From: Rubricoccus sp963708165
GTDB lineage: Bacteria; Bacteroidota; Rhodothermia; Rhodothermales; Rubricoccaceae
Direction of reading: 5' to 3'
Length of the DNA stretch: 64,000 bases
NCBI GenBank assembly: GCA_963708165.1
Contig: OY970187.1
Span: 2,046,001-2,110,000, forward strand
A model generated the notes under the pieces. It had not been told where the DNA came from. It searched no databases and saw nothing but the letters and a program-made list of their open reading frames with translations. Below, piece by piece: positions 17,033-26,364 of this stretch; position 1 is the stretch's first letter, and every line of letters starts with the position of its first letter. Position numbers and translations under genes: made by a program.

Positions 17033-17051
17033 TTCGCGAAGAAACGCGCTC

Positions 17052-17063
17052 GGAAGCGCTTCC
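17052..17063 (-). promoter_or_regulatory. LacI-type operator candidate upstream of the TolB-like lipoprotein
   Basis: ggaagcgcttcc is a perfect 12-base palindrome with the aGCGCt centre typical of LacI/GalR family operators. It is close to the gaaagcgctttc sites ahead of the LacI-type gene at 48160. It lies 20 bases upstream of the lipoprotein start. Confidence 0.5.
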
Positions 17064-17185
17064 GCAACAGCTTAAACCTGATGATTAGGTGAGTGCGCCT
17101 GTACAGCGCCCGTTGGCAGTTTCACGCGCCTCTGGCGTGCGGACCGACGCTCCCGACGCTAAACGCCAGAGGCCTCTGGCGAGAG

Positions 17186-19430
17186 TCAGAGACTCAGCTT
17201 CACGCCACCGTTGGCGATGAACCCGTCCGTCGGCGCCCAGATGTCCGCGAACGTCGGCGACGCGCGCGCGCCGCGCACGACCGGGCTGTAGTTCGTCTGC
17301 TGCGTATCGAGCAGGTTCTCCAGGTTGAGAAACAGCCGCGCCGAGCCGACGCGCCACTCGCCCATAATGCCCGTCACCCAGTAGCCCGGCGTGCGCTCGC
17401 CGCCCAAGAGTTCCTGTGGGCCGGTGTAGTACGCCTCCAGCCCGATCCGGCCGCGGCCGTGCTGCTCCCACACGAGGACGGAGTACGTCTTGTGCGCGGG
17501 CGTGAGTGCGAGCCCGCGCCGCGCATCGGAAGACCCGGCGCCAGAGGCAGCCTCTGGCGACACTTCCGACGCGTCGAGGTAGACGTAGCCGAGGAACAGC
17601 TTGAAGTCGTCCAGGCCGAGGCGCAGGTTGGTTTCCAGGCCTCGCGTGCGGACGGGGCCGCGGGCGTTGGCGTACCGCAAGAGGCCGTCGGCTTCGCCAG
17701 AGGCCGGGACGAGCGCGTCGTCCAGTTGTGTGACGTAGGCGGCCTGGTTGAAGGAGAGCGAGACGCGCCCGCCTAGAACAGTCTGCACGTTCACGTCTAC
17801 GGTGCCGCCGGTCGAGGTCTCAGCTGTTACCGACTCGTCCAGCGGCAGCACGCCGCGGAACGCGCGGCTCTCGGACGGCTCCAGAAAGACCGTCGGCGCT
17901 TTGTAGCCCAGCCCACCCGTTGCGCGAAGCGAGACCTGTGGACTTGCGCGCACGAGCGCCGAGGCGCGCGGCAGCGCAAACGCACCGTACGCGTCGTGCC
18001 AGTCGCCGCGCAGCCCGAGTTCGAGCGCGACCTGCTCCGACACGTCCCACGTGTCCTGCACGAACGCGCCCGCGACGAGGTAGTCGTAGTCCAGCCTCGC
18101 GCCAGAGGCCTGACCCGCGCCTCTGGCGTCGTTCTGGTCGAACCCGTCCGTGCGGAGGTCCAGCCCGGCCACCACGTCGTGCGCGCCCCACTCGAACAGG
18201 CCCGACGCTTCCGAATAGCTCGTCGTCTGCAGTCCGCCAAACGCGTACCCCGGAAGCTCGATGCGGCGGTCGAAGGCGCTCCCGCTGTACTTGAGCGTCA
18301 GCACGTCGCCCGCACCGAGCGTGTGGTCCAGCCGCGACTGCGACGTGAGCCGGTAGCTCGTGGAGCGCTCCGCGTAGCCGCTGGCGCCGTCTTGGATCAC
18401 GGCCACGTCGCCGCCCTCGCGCTCTTCAGCAGTCAGCGTGACGCCCGCCCAGAGCGTCGTCGCGCCAGAGGCGTACCAGTAGCCGCGCGGCGCGAGCGTG
18501 AGGCGGCTCGTGCTCGGCAGGTTGGTAAAGGCGTCGCCGTCGCCGTCGTACGGCCTCTGGCGGTTGGCCGACGCCAGAAGCGTGTAGCCCAGGCGCTCGT
18601 TTCGTCCCGAGAGGAACGCGCCCACGTCGAGCCCGCCCGCGCTCGTGGCGTTGAGCAGGAGCGAGCGCTCGCCAGAGGCCTCTGGCGTCTTGCTCACCAG
18701 GTTGACGAGCCCCGCGATGGCGTCGCCGCCGTAGAGCGTGGACGCCGGGCCTTTGATAATCTCGACCTGGAGCAAGTCCAGCGGCGGGATCTGGAGCAGT
18801 GCGAGCCCGCCCGAGAAGCCGCCGTAGAGCGGGAAGCCGTCTTTGAGAAGCTGCGTGTAGCGCCCGTCCAGACCCTGAATCCGTATCGACGCGTTGGCCG
18901 AGACCGCCGAGGTCTGCTGCACCACGATCCCCGGCGACTCGCTGAGCAGCATCGTGATGTTGGACGGCTCCATCGAGATCTTCTCGTCGATCTCCTCGCC
19001 CGCGATGGTTTCGACGCGCGTCGGAATCTGCGCAATCGTCCGGCTGGTCCGCGTCGCGCCCACAACGACGTTCTCCAACGCCTCCTCGTCCTGCTCCATC
19101 TCCACCTCAACGGGTGTGTCCGGGTCCGCCAGAGGCAGCGTCACTGCCACTCGCGCCGTCTCGTAGCCCGACGAACGAGACCACGAGGGTTTGGGCGCCA
19201 GAGGCGACACCGGTCAGCCGCGCCAGGCCTCTGGCGTCGGACGAGGCACCGATGGCGGGATCGGAGTTTTCCACGACGACCGTCGCGCCGGGAAGAGGCG
19301 TGCCTTCGTGCTCATCCGTCACGCGCACGGTAATGGCGTGCGTGCCGCCAGAGGCCTGGGCGAACGCTGCGGTGCTGAGCAGCACGAGGACAAGAGCGAG
19401 CCCGAGACGGAGCCTGAGAGTGGTGGTCAT
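17186..19430 (-). CDS. TonB-dependent receptor with N-terminal carboxypeptidase-regulatory-like domain, interrupted by a +1 frameshift
   Basis: About 747 residues once one extra base in a ggg run near 19168 is removed. A signal peptide (LGLALVLVLLSTAAFAQA) leads into a beta-sandwich domain (VTDEHEGTPLPGATVVVEN, then LVVSFVG joined to YETARVAV). Next come a plug domain (ENVVVGATRTSRTIAQIPTR; IKGPASTLYGGDAIAG) and a long barrel ending in FIANGGVKLSL. It should import an unknown ligand across the outer membrane with TonB energy. The plug resembles siderophore or vitamin receptors more than SusC. The TolB-like lipoprotein gene lies downstream on the same strand. The part readable without correction is 17186-19210. 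Confidence 0.82.
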
Positions 19431-19453
19431 AGCTATTGCCGATCCTTCATCGG

Positions 19454-19584
19454 TGTCATCCTGAGCGAAGCCGAAGGATCTCTGGTGCGACGGTCTCTCC
19501 CGCCAGAGGCGAGAGCGCTGATCGGAGCGCGTGCTCGGTAGAGATCCTTCGACTCCGTCCCTGCGGGCCTCCGCTCAGGATGGC
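19454..19584. repeat. Palindromic intergenic element, copy 1 (tcatcctgagc ... gctcaggatg)
   Basis: A ~130-base imperfect inverted repeat. It starts tgtcatcctgagcgaagc, then gaaggatctc, has a core with cccgccagaggcgagagcgc, and returns as agatccttcg ... gctcaggatg. Two further copies lie at 21120-21263 (core inverted) and 42338-42474. The ends resemble the widespread tcctgagcg/cgaaggatct intergenic repeats of many bacteria. Non-coding, REP- or MITE-like. Confidence 0.85.
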
Positions 19585-19607
19585 ACGCCTGAGAGAGTGA
19601 TGTCTAG

Positions 19608-19641
19608 AAAAGCGCCCCGCCAGCCGAAGCTAGCGGGGCGC
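19608..19641 (-). terminator. Intrinsic terminator of the acyl-CoA dehydrogenase gene
   Basis: Read on the minus strand, gcgccccgc and gcggggcgc form a strong stem closed by a ttcg tetraloop and followed by tttt. It lies about 25 bases after the stop codon of the dehydrogenase. Confidence 0.85.
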
Positions 19642-19645
19642 ACAA

Positions 19646-19663
19646 CGCCAGAGGCCTCTGGCG
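19646..19663. repeat. Palindromic 10-mer pair abutting the dehydrogenase stop codon
   Basis: cgccagaggcctctggcg ends at the base next to the stop codon (complement at 19664-19666). Here it precedes an independent terminator. Confidence 0.75.
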
Positions 19664-20950
19664 CTAGTTCGACGACATCGCGTCGGGCGCGATCTCCTTC
19701 GCGATCTGCGGCGGCGTGGTCGCCGCGCCATCGCCAGAGGCGGTGATGTTTCCGAGCGGCGTGAACGCCTGCACGCCCGTCAGCTCGCGGCCGAGGATGA
19801 GGCCGTGGATGTCGTACGTGCCCTCGTAGGTGTTGACCGACTCCAGGTTGACCATGTGGTGGATCACGCGGTACTCGCCCGTGATGCCGTTGCCGCCCAT
19901 CATGTCGCGCGCGACGCGGGCGATCTCCAGCGCCTTGCCAACGTTGGCGCGCTTCGCCAGCGAGACCATGCTCGGGTGCCCCTTGCCCTCGTCGCGGAGG
20001 TTGCCGAGGCGCCACGCCAGAAGCTGCATCTGCGTGATGTCGGTCAGCATGTTGGCCAGCTTGGTCTGGATGAGCTGCATCGAGCCCAGCGAGTGGCCAA
20101 ACTGCTTGCGCTCGTTGACGTACGTCCGCGCGCGGCGGAAGCAGTCCTCGGCGGCGCCGATCGCGCCCCAGGAGATGCCGTAGCGGGCGTTGTTGAGGCA
20201 CATGAACGGCCCCTTGAGTCCCTTGATGTCGGGGAACGCGTTGGCCTCGGGGATGAACACGTCATCGAACACCATCTCGCCCGTCACGCTGGCCCGCAGG
20301 CTCATCTTGTTGTGCGTCTTGGGCGCCGTGTAGCCGTCCATGCCCTTCTCGACCAGGAAACCCTTGATGACGCCGGGGTCCTCGCGGTTCTCCTTCATCT
20401 TGGCCCAGACCACGCCCACGTCCGCCAGAGGCGAGTTGGTGATCCACATCTTGGCGCCGTTGAGCGTGTAGCCGCCGTCCACCTTGAGGGCGGTCGTGAT
20501 CATGCTGCCGGGGTCGGAGCCGTGGTTGGGCTCGGTCAGGCCGAAGCAGCCGATGAGTTCGCCTGTGGCCAGCCTGGGCAGAAAGCGCTCTTTCTGCTCC
20601 TCCGTCCCAAAGGCCTCGATGGGGTACATGACGAGCGAGGACTGCACGCTCGCGAACGAACGGTAGGAGCTATCGACGCGCTCTAGCTCGCGCGCGACCA
20701 AGCCGTAGGCCGTGTAGCTCGCGCCCGAGCCGCCGTACTTGGGATCGACGGTGATGCCGAGCAGGCCCATCTCGCCCATCTCGCGAGGGATCTCCGGGTG
20801 GAAGACCTCGTCCTGGTTGCCCTCCAGAGCACGCGGCTCCAGCTTGCTCTGCGCGTAGTCGCGCGCGGACTCCATGATGAGGCGCTCCTCTTCTCCGAGC
20901 ATGGACTCGAAGTTGAAGGCGTCGTCGAGGTTGAACGGCTGCTTGGCCAT
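19664..20950 (-). CDS. Acyl-CoA dehydrogenase, glutaryl-CoA dehydrogenase type
   Basis: A 428-residue flavoprotein that oxidises an acyl-CoA and hands electrons to ETF. ELERVDSSYRSFASVQSSLV and YEGTYDIHGLILGRELTGVQ are characteristic of glutaryl-CoA dehydrogenases, which also decarboxylate in lysine/tryptophan catabolism. The catalytic glutamate is the E of NTYEGTYD. CFGLTEPNHGSDPGSM, WITNSPLADV and the RDMMGGNGI segment are the family's FAD/substrate motifs. The start at 20950 (MAKQPFNLDD) is preferred over upstream codons. The FixX/FixC-type electron acceptors lie upstream on the same strand, giving a plausible route from substrate to quinone. Confidence 0.88.
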   Translation of the reverse strand: MAKQPFNLDDAFNFESMLGEEERLIMESARDYAQSKLEPRALEGNQDEVFHPEIPREMGEMGLLGITVDPKYGGSGASYTAYGLVARELERVDSSYRSFASVQSSLVMYPIEAFGTEEQKERFLPRLATGELIGCFGLTEPNHGSDPGSMITTALKVDGGYTLNGAKMWITNSPLADVGVVWAKMKENREDPGVIKGFLVEKGMDGYTAPKTHNKMSLRASVTGEMVFDDVFIPEANAFPDIKGLKGPFMCLNNARYGISWGAIGAAEDCFRRARTYVNERKQFGHSLGSMQLIQTKLANMLTDITQMQLLAWRLGNLRDEGKGHPSMVSLAKRANVGKALEIARVARDMMGGNGITGEYRVIHHMVNLESVNTYEGTYDIHGLILGRELTGVQAFTPLGNITASGDGAATTPPQIAKEIAPDAMSSN

Positions 20951-21119
20951 GTCTTTTGTGGGGTGGTGTCGTCTCGTGTCGGAAAGTAGTACGGCGCGGC
21001 GGGACATCGGTGCCTCTGGCGGGATGAAATGCGGGTCAGTACGTGGGAGGGGCAGTGACCGCCTCTGTCGCGAAGGGGGCTGGCGCGGCGGTTTTCGAAA
21101 GGGCGCCAGAGGCCCATCC

Positions 21120-21263
21120 GTGTCATCCTGAGCGGAAGGAGCGAAGCGAGTGCAGTCGAAGGATCTCTGCCGACTGTTGCGCTCTGTCCAGCGCTCTCGC
21201 CTCTGGCGGGAGAGACCGTCGCGTCAGAGATCCTTCGACTCGCAGGCTCGCTCAGGATGACAC
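21120..21263. repeat. Palindromic intergenic element, copy 2
   Basis: Second copy of the tcatcctgagc...gctcaggatgaca element, here with its core inverted relative to the outer ends (cgctctcgcctctggcggga). The 380-base gap 20951-21329 holds this element and several 10-mers, including a palindromic pair at 21310-21327. I see no gene there. Confidence 0.85.
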
Positions 21264-21309
21264 GTTGGGGGAGAAAGAGCTCGCTCCTCGGATCGCGCCC
21301 ACGCCCGGG

Positions 21310-21327
21310 GCCTCTGGCGCCAGAGGC
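21310..21327. repeat. Palindromic 10-mer pair after the FixX-like gene
   Basis: gcctctggcgccagaggc lies three bases from the end of the FixX-like gene (stop complement at 21330), in terminator position. Confidence 0.7.
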
Positions 21328-21329
21328 GG

Positions 21330-21671
21330 CTACCCGCGCTGCCAGTTGACGCCGCGGCCGACCTCGGGATCGGGATAGCTCCACGCCACCGCGCCCTGAT
21401 CGCAGGCATACATGCACGTGCCGCACTCAATGCAGTCCTCGAACTGGAAATGCACCTTGCCGAGGTCGTCCAGGGTGTAGCAGTTGGCGGGGCACACGTA
21501 CGTCGTGCACTTGTGGGGGCAGCCGGAGTTGCAGATCTCCGTGTCGACGATGATGTGCGGCTTGGCCTCGCTACGGCCCTGGTTGCGGTACGCGACGCGG
21601 CCCAGCTTTTCAGCGAGGCTGAGGGTTTCGACGGCGGGGACTGGGTTTTGGGGACTGGGTACTGAAGACAT
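21330..21671 (-). CDS. fixX: FixX-like ferredoxin
   Basis: A 113-residue ferredoxin-like protein. CNSGCPHKCTTYVCPANCY and DCIECGTCMYACDQGAVAWS give the cysteine-rich layout of FixX, the iron-sulfur partner of FixC in the ETF-quinone oxidoreductase system. VAYRNQGRSEAKPHIIVD is the usual N-terminal part. The gene sits downstream of the FixC-like gene in the same direction, separated by about 80 bases with the 10-mer and a palindrome. With FixC it should move electrons from ETF to the quinone pool, taking them from the adjacent acyl-CoA dehydrogenase. Confidence 0.88.
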   Translation of the reverse strand: MSSVPSPQNPVPAVETLSLAEKLGRVAYRNQGRSEAKPHIIVDTEICNSGCPHKCTTYVCPANCYTLDDLGKVHFQFEDCIECGTCMYACDQGAVAWSYPDPEVGRGVNWQRG

Positions 21672-21702
21672 AGAAGATGGCGTGCAACGCCAGAGGCTAT
21701 CG

Positions 21703-21749
21703 CGCCAGAGGCCTCTGGCGGGGCGCTGGTGGGCGTATGCGATACGCCC
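21703..21749 (-). repeat. 10-mer palindrome plus gggcgtat/atacgccc palindrome between fixC and fixX
   Basis: cgccagaggcctctggcg (21703-21720) is followed by gggcgtatgcgatacgccc (21731-21749), an 8-base-pair palindrome just beyond the corrected FixC stop. The second resembles a short REP-type palindrome seen in many genomes (from memory). Either could attenuate transcription. Confidence 0.6.
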
Positions 21750-23076
21750 CTACAGGTGGCGTCCGGCTTTGGCGCCGAGCTTGAGGAAGTCCCGCAGGCC
21801 GATGTGCTTTTTGCGCACGTCGCGGAGGATGCGGGTCGCCTTGCGCGTGGGACGGTTGTCGACGGTAAAGAACTCCCGCCCGAAATCGCACGCCATTCGC
21901 GGGAAGCGCGCCCGTCATGTGCGGCGAGTGGAGCAGGTGAACGGCGCCCTGGAAGGCTTTCATGTCCTGCATGATGTAGGACTCGTCCAGCCTCTGGCGG
22001 TAGGGCGCGAGGGCGGCCTTGGACGTGTCGCCAGAGGCGACGGCTTTGATCGCGGTCTCGGCGGCGAAGATGCCGGTTCGCATCGCATAGTCCATGCCCT
22101 GGATCGCACGGCCCGCGTTGAGAACAAGGTGCGCGGCCTCGCCGGCGATCATGAGGCCGTCCATGGTGAGGTCGCTGGGCACGCCGCGGATGTCTCCGGT
22201 GGAGACGACTTTGGCGCTGTACTCCACGACCTCGCCGCCACGGAGCATGTCGGCCACGGCAGGGTGCTGCTTGAACTCGTCCAGCAGGTCGTAGGGCGTG
22301 CGGCCCGTCCCGCGCATCGCCTTCATGCCGATCACGAGCCCGACCGAGAGGCTTTCCAGGTTGGTGTAGAGAAAGCCGCCACCGTCGATGCCGTCGGTCG
22401 CGGCGCCGACGAACTCGTTGGTGAGGCCGGAGCGGCCCCGCAACTGGAAGCGGTCTTCGACGGTCTCGCGCCCCAGCCGGATGACTTCTTTGACACCTAC
22501 CGCGACGTGATCGGCGGGTACGTACTCCTTCTCCAGTCCGACCTGCCGCGTGAGCAGGTTGTTGACGCCCTCGGCCAGAATCACGCACTTGGCGCGAAAG
22601 TCCTCGCCACCCGCCCGGATGCCTCTGGCCCGGCCGTCTTCGAGGATCACGCTCTCCACCAGAATGTCGGTCGCGAGGAACGACTCGTCCGCGTGCTCGC
22701 TCTCGGCGATAGCCTCGTCGACTTTGCCCGCCAGCCACGCGTCGAAGCGCGAGCGCAGGACCGTGACGCCGGTGTACGGCGGTGTGTCGAAGTGGTCGCT
22801 CTTGAAATCCAGCGAGAACGACGCGCCGGGGTCCATGAGCGAGAGCCGTCGGTGATTGACGAACCGCTCCCAGCCTGCGTCCTCTTGCTCCCAATAGTTG
22901 GGCACCAAGCGGTGCAGGTCTGTCCCCCAGAGCACGCCGCCCGAGACGTTCTTGGAGCCGCTCCACTCGCCCCGCTCCACGAGCAAAAACTTGGCGCCGC
23001 CTCTGGCGAGGGTCATGGCCGCCGAGAGCCCGGCGATGCCGCCGCCGACGATGATGCAGTCGAATTCCTCTTCCAT
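21750..23076 (-). CDS. fixC: FixC-like ETF-quinone oxidoreductase flavoprotein, C-terminus frameshifted
   Basis: About 441 residues after correction. The N-terminal dinucleotide fold IIVGGGIAGLSAAMTLARGG and GLMIAGEAAHLVLNAGRAIQ (FAD) identify the geranylgeranyl-reductase/FixC family. The frame breaks near 21886, after HSPHMTGALP. Skipping one base continues with RMACDFGREFFTVDNRP and ends KLGAKAGRHL at 21750, the expected FixC C-terminus. Without correction the frame runs on to 21697 through meaningless sequence. The protein should oxidise reduced ETF and pass electrons with FixX to quinone. Start at 23076 (MEEEFDCIIVGGG). Confidence 0.85.
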
Positions 23077-23155
23077 GATGGGCGCCGGTGGGCGCGTGCA
23101 TACAGTGCCTCTGGCGAGACCAGTCTGTGTCCGCCGGAAGCGCTACCGGCCGGAC

Positions 23156-23175
23156 CTTTCAGTCGAGACTGAAAG
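23156..23175. repeat. Short perfect hairpin
   Basis: ctttcagtc and gactgaaag form a perfect 9-base stem with almost no loop in the 220-base gap between fixC and the unknown exported gene. That gap also contains a 10-mer palindrome at 23256-23273. Likely terminator or small repeat; purpose unknown. Confidence 0.5.
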
Positions 23176-23296
23176 CTACCGCCAGAGGCTGCACGGTGCC
23201 CGTGGAGATAGATGCGCGCAGGTCGCTTTCCGTGTCCGTCGCGAAATGTCGCCGCGCCTCTGGCGCCAGAGGCGCAACCGGATGCCGAGACAAAGC

Positions 23297-25303
23297 CTAG
23301 TAGCGTGAGGGCACCGTCGGCGCGTCGCGCAGCAGGCGGAGGCCTCTGGCGGTGCGCAGTGCGAGGGCTTCGGCGCCAGAGGCCTCGGTGGGGGGCGATA
23401 CCACGGCAACGGCGTACGGGCCGAGCGTGGCGTGCTCGATGTGCACCACGCGAAGCACGTACCGCTCGGCCGTTACGCCGTAGGTGACGGCAGCGAGAGC
23501 GCCCGGCACGTCGATCACGCGTGGCAGGTCGACCTCGCCGCCATCGCTGCCGTCGAGCGGTACCGCCGCTCCGCCAAACAGGTACGCCTGCGGCCGGTCG
23601 TACGCAGACGCGGGCTCGGCGCGCGTGCGGCGCCAGAGGCTCAACACCGACTCGGCCCTGCCCACGAACAGGACCGTCTCGCCTACGCCGTACGCGGTGT
23701 GGACCTGGCCGGGAGACACGGCGGCCTCTGGCGAGGCGGCGAGCGTGGTCACCCCGTCCCAGAGCGCCCAGCCGTCGGGAACGGGAATGCCAGTGCGCGA
23801 TCCCAGGCTTTGCATCACCACGAGGCCGTCCTCGCGCCCTACGATTCCGTAGGCCAGGGTGTGCTCGTAGTTCTCGGCGCGCCCAAAGGTGAACACCGGG
23901 TCGGGGATGCGGTCGCCCTCGTAGTAATACGAGCGGTCCCGTTTGGGCCGGACGGCGTACACGATGGGCTCGCCGCGGTCTGCCCGGAGCGCGCGAAGGT
24001 CGAGGGCTTGCACGAGAGCCGCCGCCTCGGTTTCGCGCCCGGCGGGGTGGCTCACGGCGAGAAGCCGGAGGCTATCCAAGCGGAACGTCCACTGCGTGGT
24101 GGCGCGGCCGTACGAGTCCGACGAGGTCGCGCGGAAGCCGCTGAGCGTACCCAGGCGGCCTCTGGCGCCCGTGTCGCGCGAGTCTAGCGAGAGGGCACGC
24201 GCGCGCAGCCGTGCTACCTCGGCGTCTACGTCGAGCGGCGGTGGCGCTTCGCGTTCGTACTGCTCGGCGTAGCGGGCTTGTTCGGCGTTGTAGGCCTCCC
24301 GATAGCTTTCCACGGTCTCACGCAAGAGGCCATCGACAGCTCTTTCGTCGGGTGGGAGGGCGCGCAGCGTGAGGCACGCGACGGGCGGCTCGGACACTGC
24401 ATACGGATCGCCGACGGAGATCTCGGCCAACGCGATCGCTGCCGCTTCTACGGGAGACTGCGCAGGTGTTTTGGTGTAGCACGCTTCCAGACCCACTACC
24501 GGGAGCACGATTCCAGGCGGCACGCCTACCCGCTCGCCGTCTGCGGTCTGGTCTCGAAACGCGGTGTCTTTCAAATCGATGCGCTGGAAGGTTCGCTTGA
24601 GTCCTCTCGCCTCTGGCATCGCGTTCGCGAGCACACCTAGCGATGCCTGGCGGGTGTCCACGAGCGCGGGCGTCGCCTCCCAATACTCGTTGAGCGACTC
24701 GAAGGCGTACCAGGGAGTGTCTGGGCGACGCAACACGGTGAGATCGTCTGGTAGCGCAGCAAACGCGTCGAGGTCGATTGCCTCCGCTATCGCGATGAGG
24801 TCGTCTACGCTGACGGATGCGGTCGCCGTGAGCGACACGTAGCGGCCAGTACCGACGGGAACGTAGAGCGAGCGGTACTCGCGAGCCAGGGTCGCCACGC
24901 GCCCGGACACCTGCACGGTCTCCTCAGCCTCTGGCGCGAGGCCCCCGTCAGGCACGTCCAACGGCGCGGGTTGGGCGTGGACGTAGATGAACACCTCGGC
25001 GCCATCGCCAGAGGCTCCGTAGCGACGTGCCTGGCTATAGGTCGTGTACAGCTGGACGTGTGGGCCCCGAGCATCGGTCCTGACGCGGGCGTACACGCCG
25101 TCGCTGGGCCGAAGTGTGACGCCTCCGGCCACGAGCGAGTCCGGCATGATCTGTTCGAGCGAGTCCGGCTCTACCAGCCGAACCTGCACGGGGTCGGGTG
25201 GAAGCGAGCGCCACTCGGCGGGGCCCGGCGGGGCGCTCTGTGCGACGGCAGCCTCTGGCGCGAACAGAACGGCGAGCGCGGTGAAAACGAGCAGGCGCGT
25301 CAT
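23297..25303 (-). CDS. Exported protein of unknown function (668 aa)
   Basis: I do not recognise a family. A signal peptide (MTRLLVFTALAVLFAPEAAVAQ) precedes an acidic, mixed alpha/beta protein. A charged helical stretch (about residues 345-385, AYNAEQARYAEQYEREAPPP then EVARLRARAL) may form a coil. No lipobox, no membrane helix after the signal and no T9SS domain is visible, so a periplasmic location is likely. It is the last of three genes on the minus strand. Its ATG overlaps the stop of the preceding gene (25300-25303), indicating coupling. The start at 25303 is chosen because upstream codons give low-quality arginine-rich sequence. Confidence 0.75.
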   Translation of the reverse strand: MTRLLVFTALAVLFAPEAAVAQSAPPGPAEWRSLPPDPVQVRLVEPDSLEQIMPDSLVAGGVTLRPSDGVYARVRTDARGPHVQLYTTYSQARRYGASGDGAEVFIYVHAQPAPLDVPDGGLAPEAEETVQVSGRVATLAREYRSLYVPVGTGRYVSLTATASVSVDDLIAIAEAIDLDAFAALPDDLTVLRRPDTPWYAFESLNEYWEATPALVDTRQASLGVLANAMPEARGLKRTFQRIDLKDTAFRDQTADGERVGVPPGIVLPVVGLEACYTKTPAQSPVEAAAIALAEISVGDPYAVSEPPVACLTLRALPPDERAVDGLLRETVESYREAYNAEQARYAEQYEREAPPPLDVDAEVARLRARALSLDSRDTGARGRLGTLSGFRATSSDSYGRATTQWTFRLDSLRLLAVSHPAGRETEAAALVQALDLRALRADRGEPIVYAVRPKRDRSYYYEGDRIPDPVFTFGRAENYEHTLAYGIVGREDGLVVMQSLGSRTGIPVPDGWALWDGVTTLAASPEAAVSPGQVHTAYGVGETVLFVGRAESVLSLWRRTRAEPASAYDRPQAYLFGGAAVPLDGSDGGEVDLPRVIDVPGALAAVTYGVTAERYVLRVVHIEHATLGPYAVAVVSPPTEASGAEALALRTARGLRLLRDAPTVPSRY

Positions 25304-26349
25304 GGTCTGGGCGGGAGGATGGAGGCGACGGTAGCGGCGAGAAGGTCTCGGGCGGCGCGACGATCCGCGCCCGCCGCGACGACACTCATCAGGCGACCGC
25401 GGTAGACGAAGAACGTCGCCTCGGCGGCGAGCGGGCCGTCTAGCCCACGCTCGGGCTCGATGGACAGCGCGACCGTGATGGTCTCGCCGAGTTCGGCGCG
25501 GCGGGAGCGCGTGGCCTCGGCCTCTGGCGCCAGAGGCAGCGCCCAGAGTGGCAGCAGCGAGTGGCGCAGCGCAGGCCACGTCTGCAGCCACGCCAGAGGC
25601 GTGGCGTCCGCGTCGCCGTGATCGCGGATCAGCGCCAGAGGCTCATCGCGCACGGTTTGAGGCACGGTGCTCTGCGGGTACGCCGTCGCAAACGCGGTGC
25701 ACGGGTCCAGGGCGCGGCGGCTGAGCACCGCGATGGTGCCTTGCGCGCCCTCGCCTTTGTAGGAGTGGGTCAGCCCCAGGCCGTCGGCGCCTGCGCACCC
25801 ATCGATTGCGGCGACGCCGGTCACGAGCATACCCCGGCTGGGCCGGAGCCCGACCGAGTGGCCAAACCGATCGTAGACGCGCACGGTGCCCTCGCCCGTC
25901 TCGAATGCACCGACAAAGGTGCCCGAGACGGCCGGCTCGATCTCGGTGCGCGCGCGCGCCATGCCGCTCAGGTTCAGCGCCTCTACCGCGCGGGCGGCGA
26001 GCGTGGAATCCCGTCCACCTACGACCACGCGCACGCCGTCACCGAGCAAGAAGGTGGTCTTCGGGTAGCGAGGCTGCGCCTTTGGTGCCGGGGCGGGCGC
26101 AGGCGGGGGAGGCAGAGCGACAGAAGCATCGTCTATTTCCAGCACGATCTCATCGGTGATCTCCTCGTCGCCAGAGGCCTCTGGCGACGGCGCATTGGGA
26201 GGCGACGGCGCACTCGGAGGCGGAGGAGGCTCGGGTTCAGAGACGTACTGCGGCGGCGGTGGTGGCGGAGAGGGGGGCGCCGTGACCGGGACGGACATGA
26301 CGTACGCTTCGTCCTCCCTGCGTGCGGGCACACCGCGTAGGGTGAGCAC
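25300..26349 (-). CDS. Proline-rich protein of unknown function (349 aa)
   Basis: No family is recognised. The N-terminal ~85 residues are almost entirely proline-rich and acidic (PPSPPPPPPQYVSEPEPPPP, then PPPPAPAPAPKAQPRY). Such a stretch often spans the periplasm in TonB-like or outer-membrane-anchored proteins, but no membrane segment or signal peptide is seen. Residues ~90-340 form a globular domain (FLLGDGVRVVVGG, FVGAFETGEGTVRVYDRFG, TFFVYRGRLMSVVAAG). The start could be GTG 26349 or ATG 26298 (MSVPVTAPP). Its stop overlaps the start of the next exported protein, so the two probably act together. Confidence 0.65.
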   Translation of the reverse strand: MLTLRGVPARREDEAYVMSVPVTAPPSPPPPPPQYVSEPEPPPPPSAPSPPNAPSPEASGDEEITDEIVLEIDDASVALPPPPAPAPAPKAQPRYPKTTFLLGDGVRVVVGGRDSTLAARAVEALNLSGMARARTEIEPAVSGTFVGAFETGEGTVRVYDRFGHSVGLRPSRGMLVTGVAAIDGCAGADGLGLTHSYKGEGAQGTIAVLSRRALDPCTAFATAYPQSTVPQTVRDEPLALIRDHGDADATPLAWLQTWPALRHSLLPLWALPLAPEAEATRSRRAELGETITVALSIEPERGLDGPLAAEATFFVYRGRLMSVVAAGADRRAARDLLAATVASILPPRP

Positions 26350-26364
26350 CTCATAAAACCGTTC

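Noticed and set aside
19454..19584. Insertion sequence
   Set aside because: The element has inverted arms but no transposase ORF and no target duplication visible; treated as a non-coding repeat.
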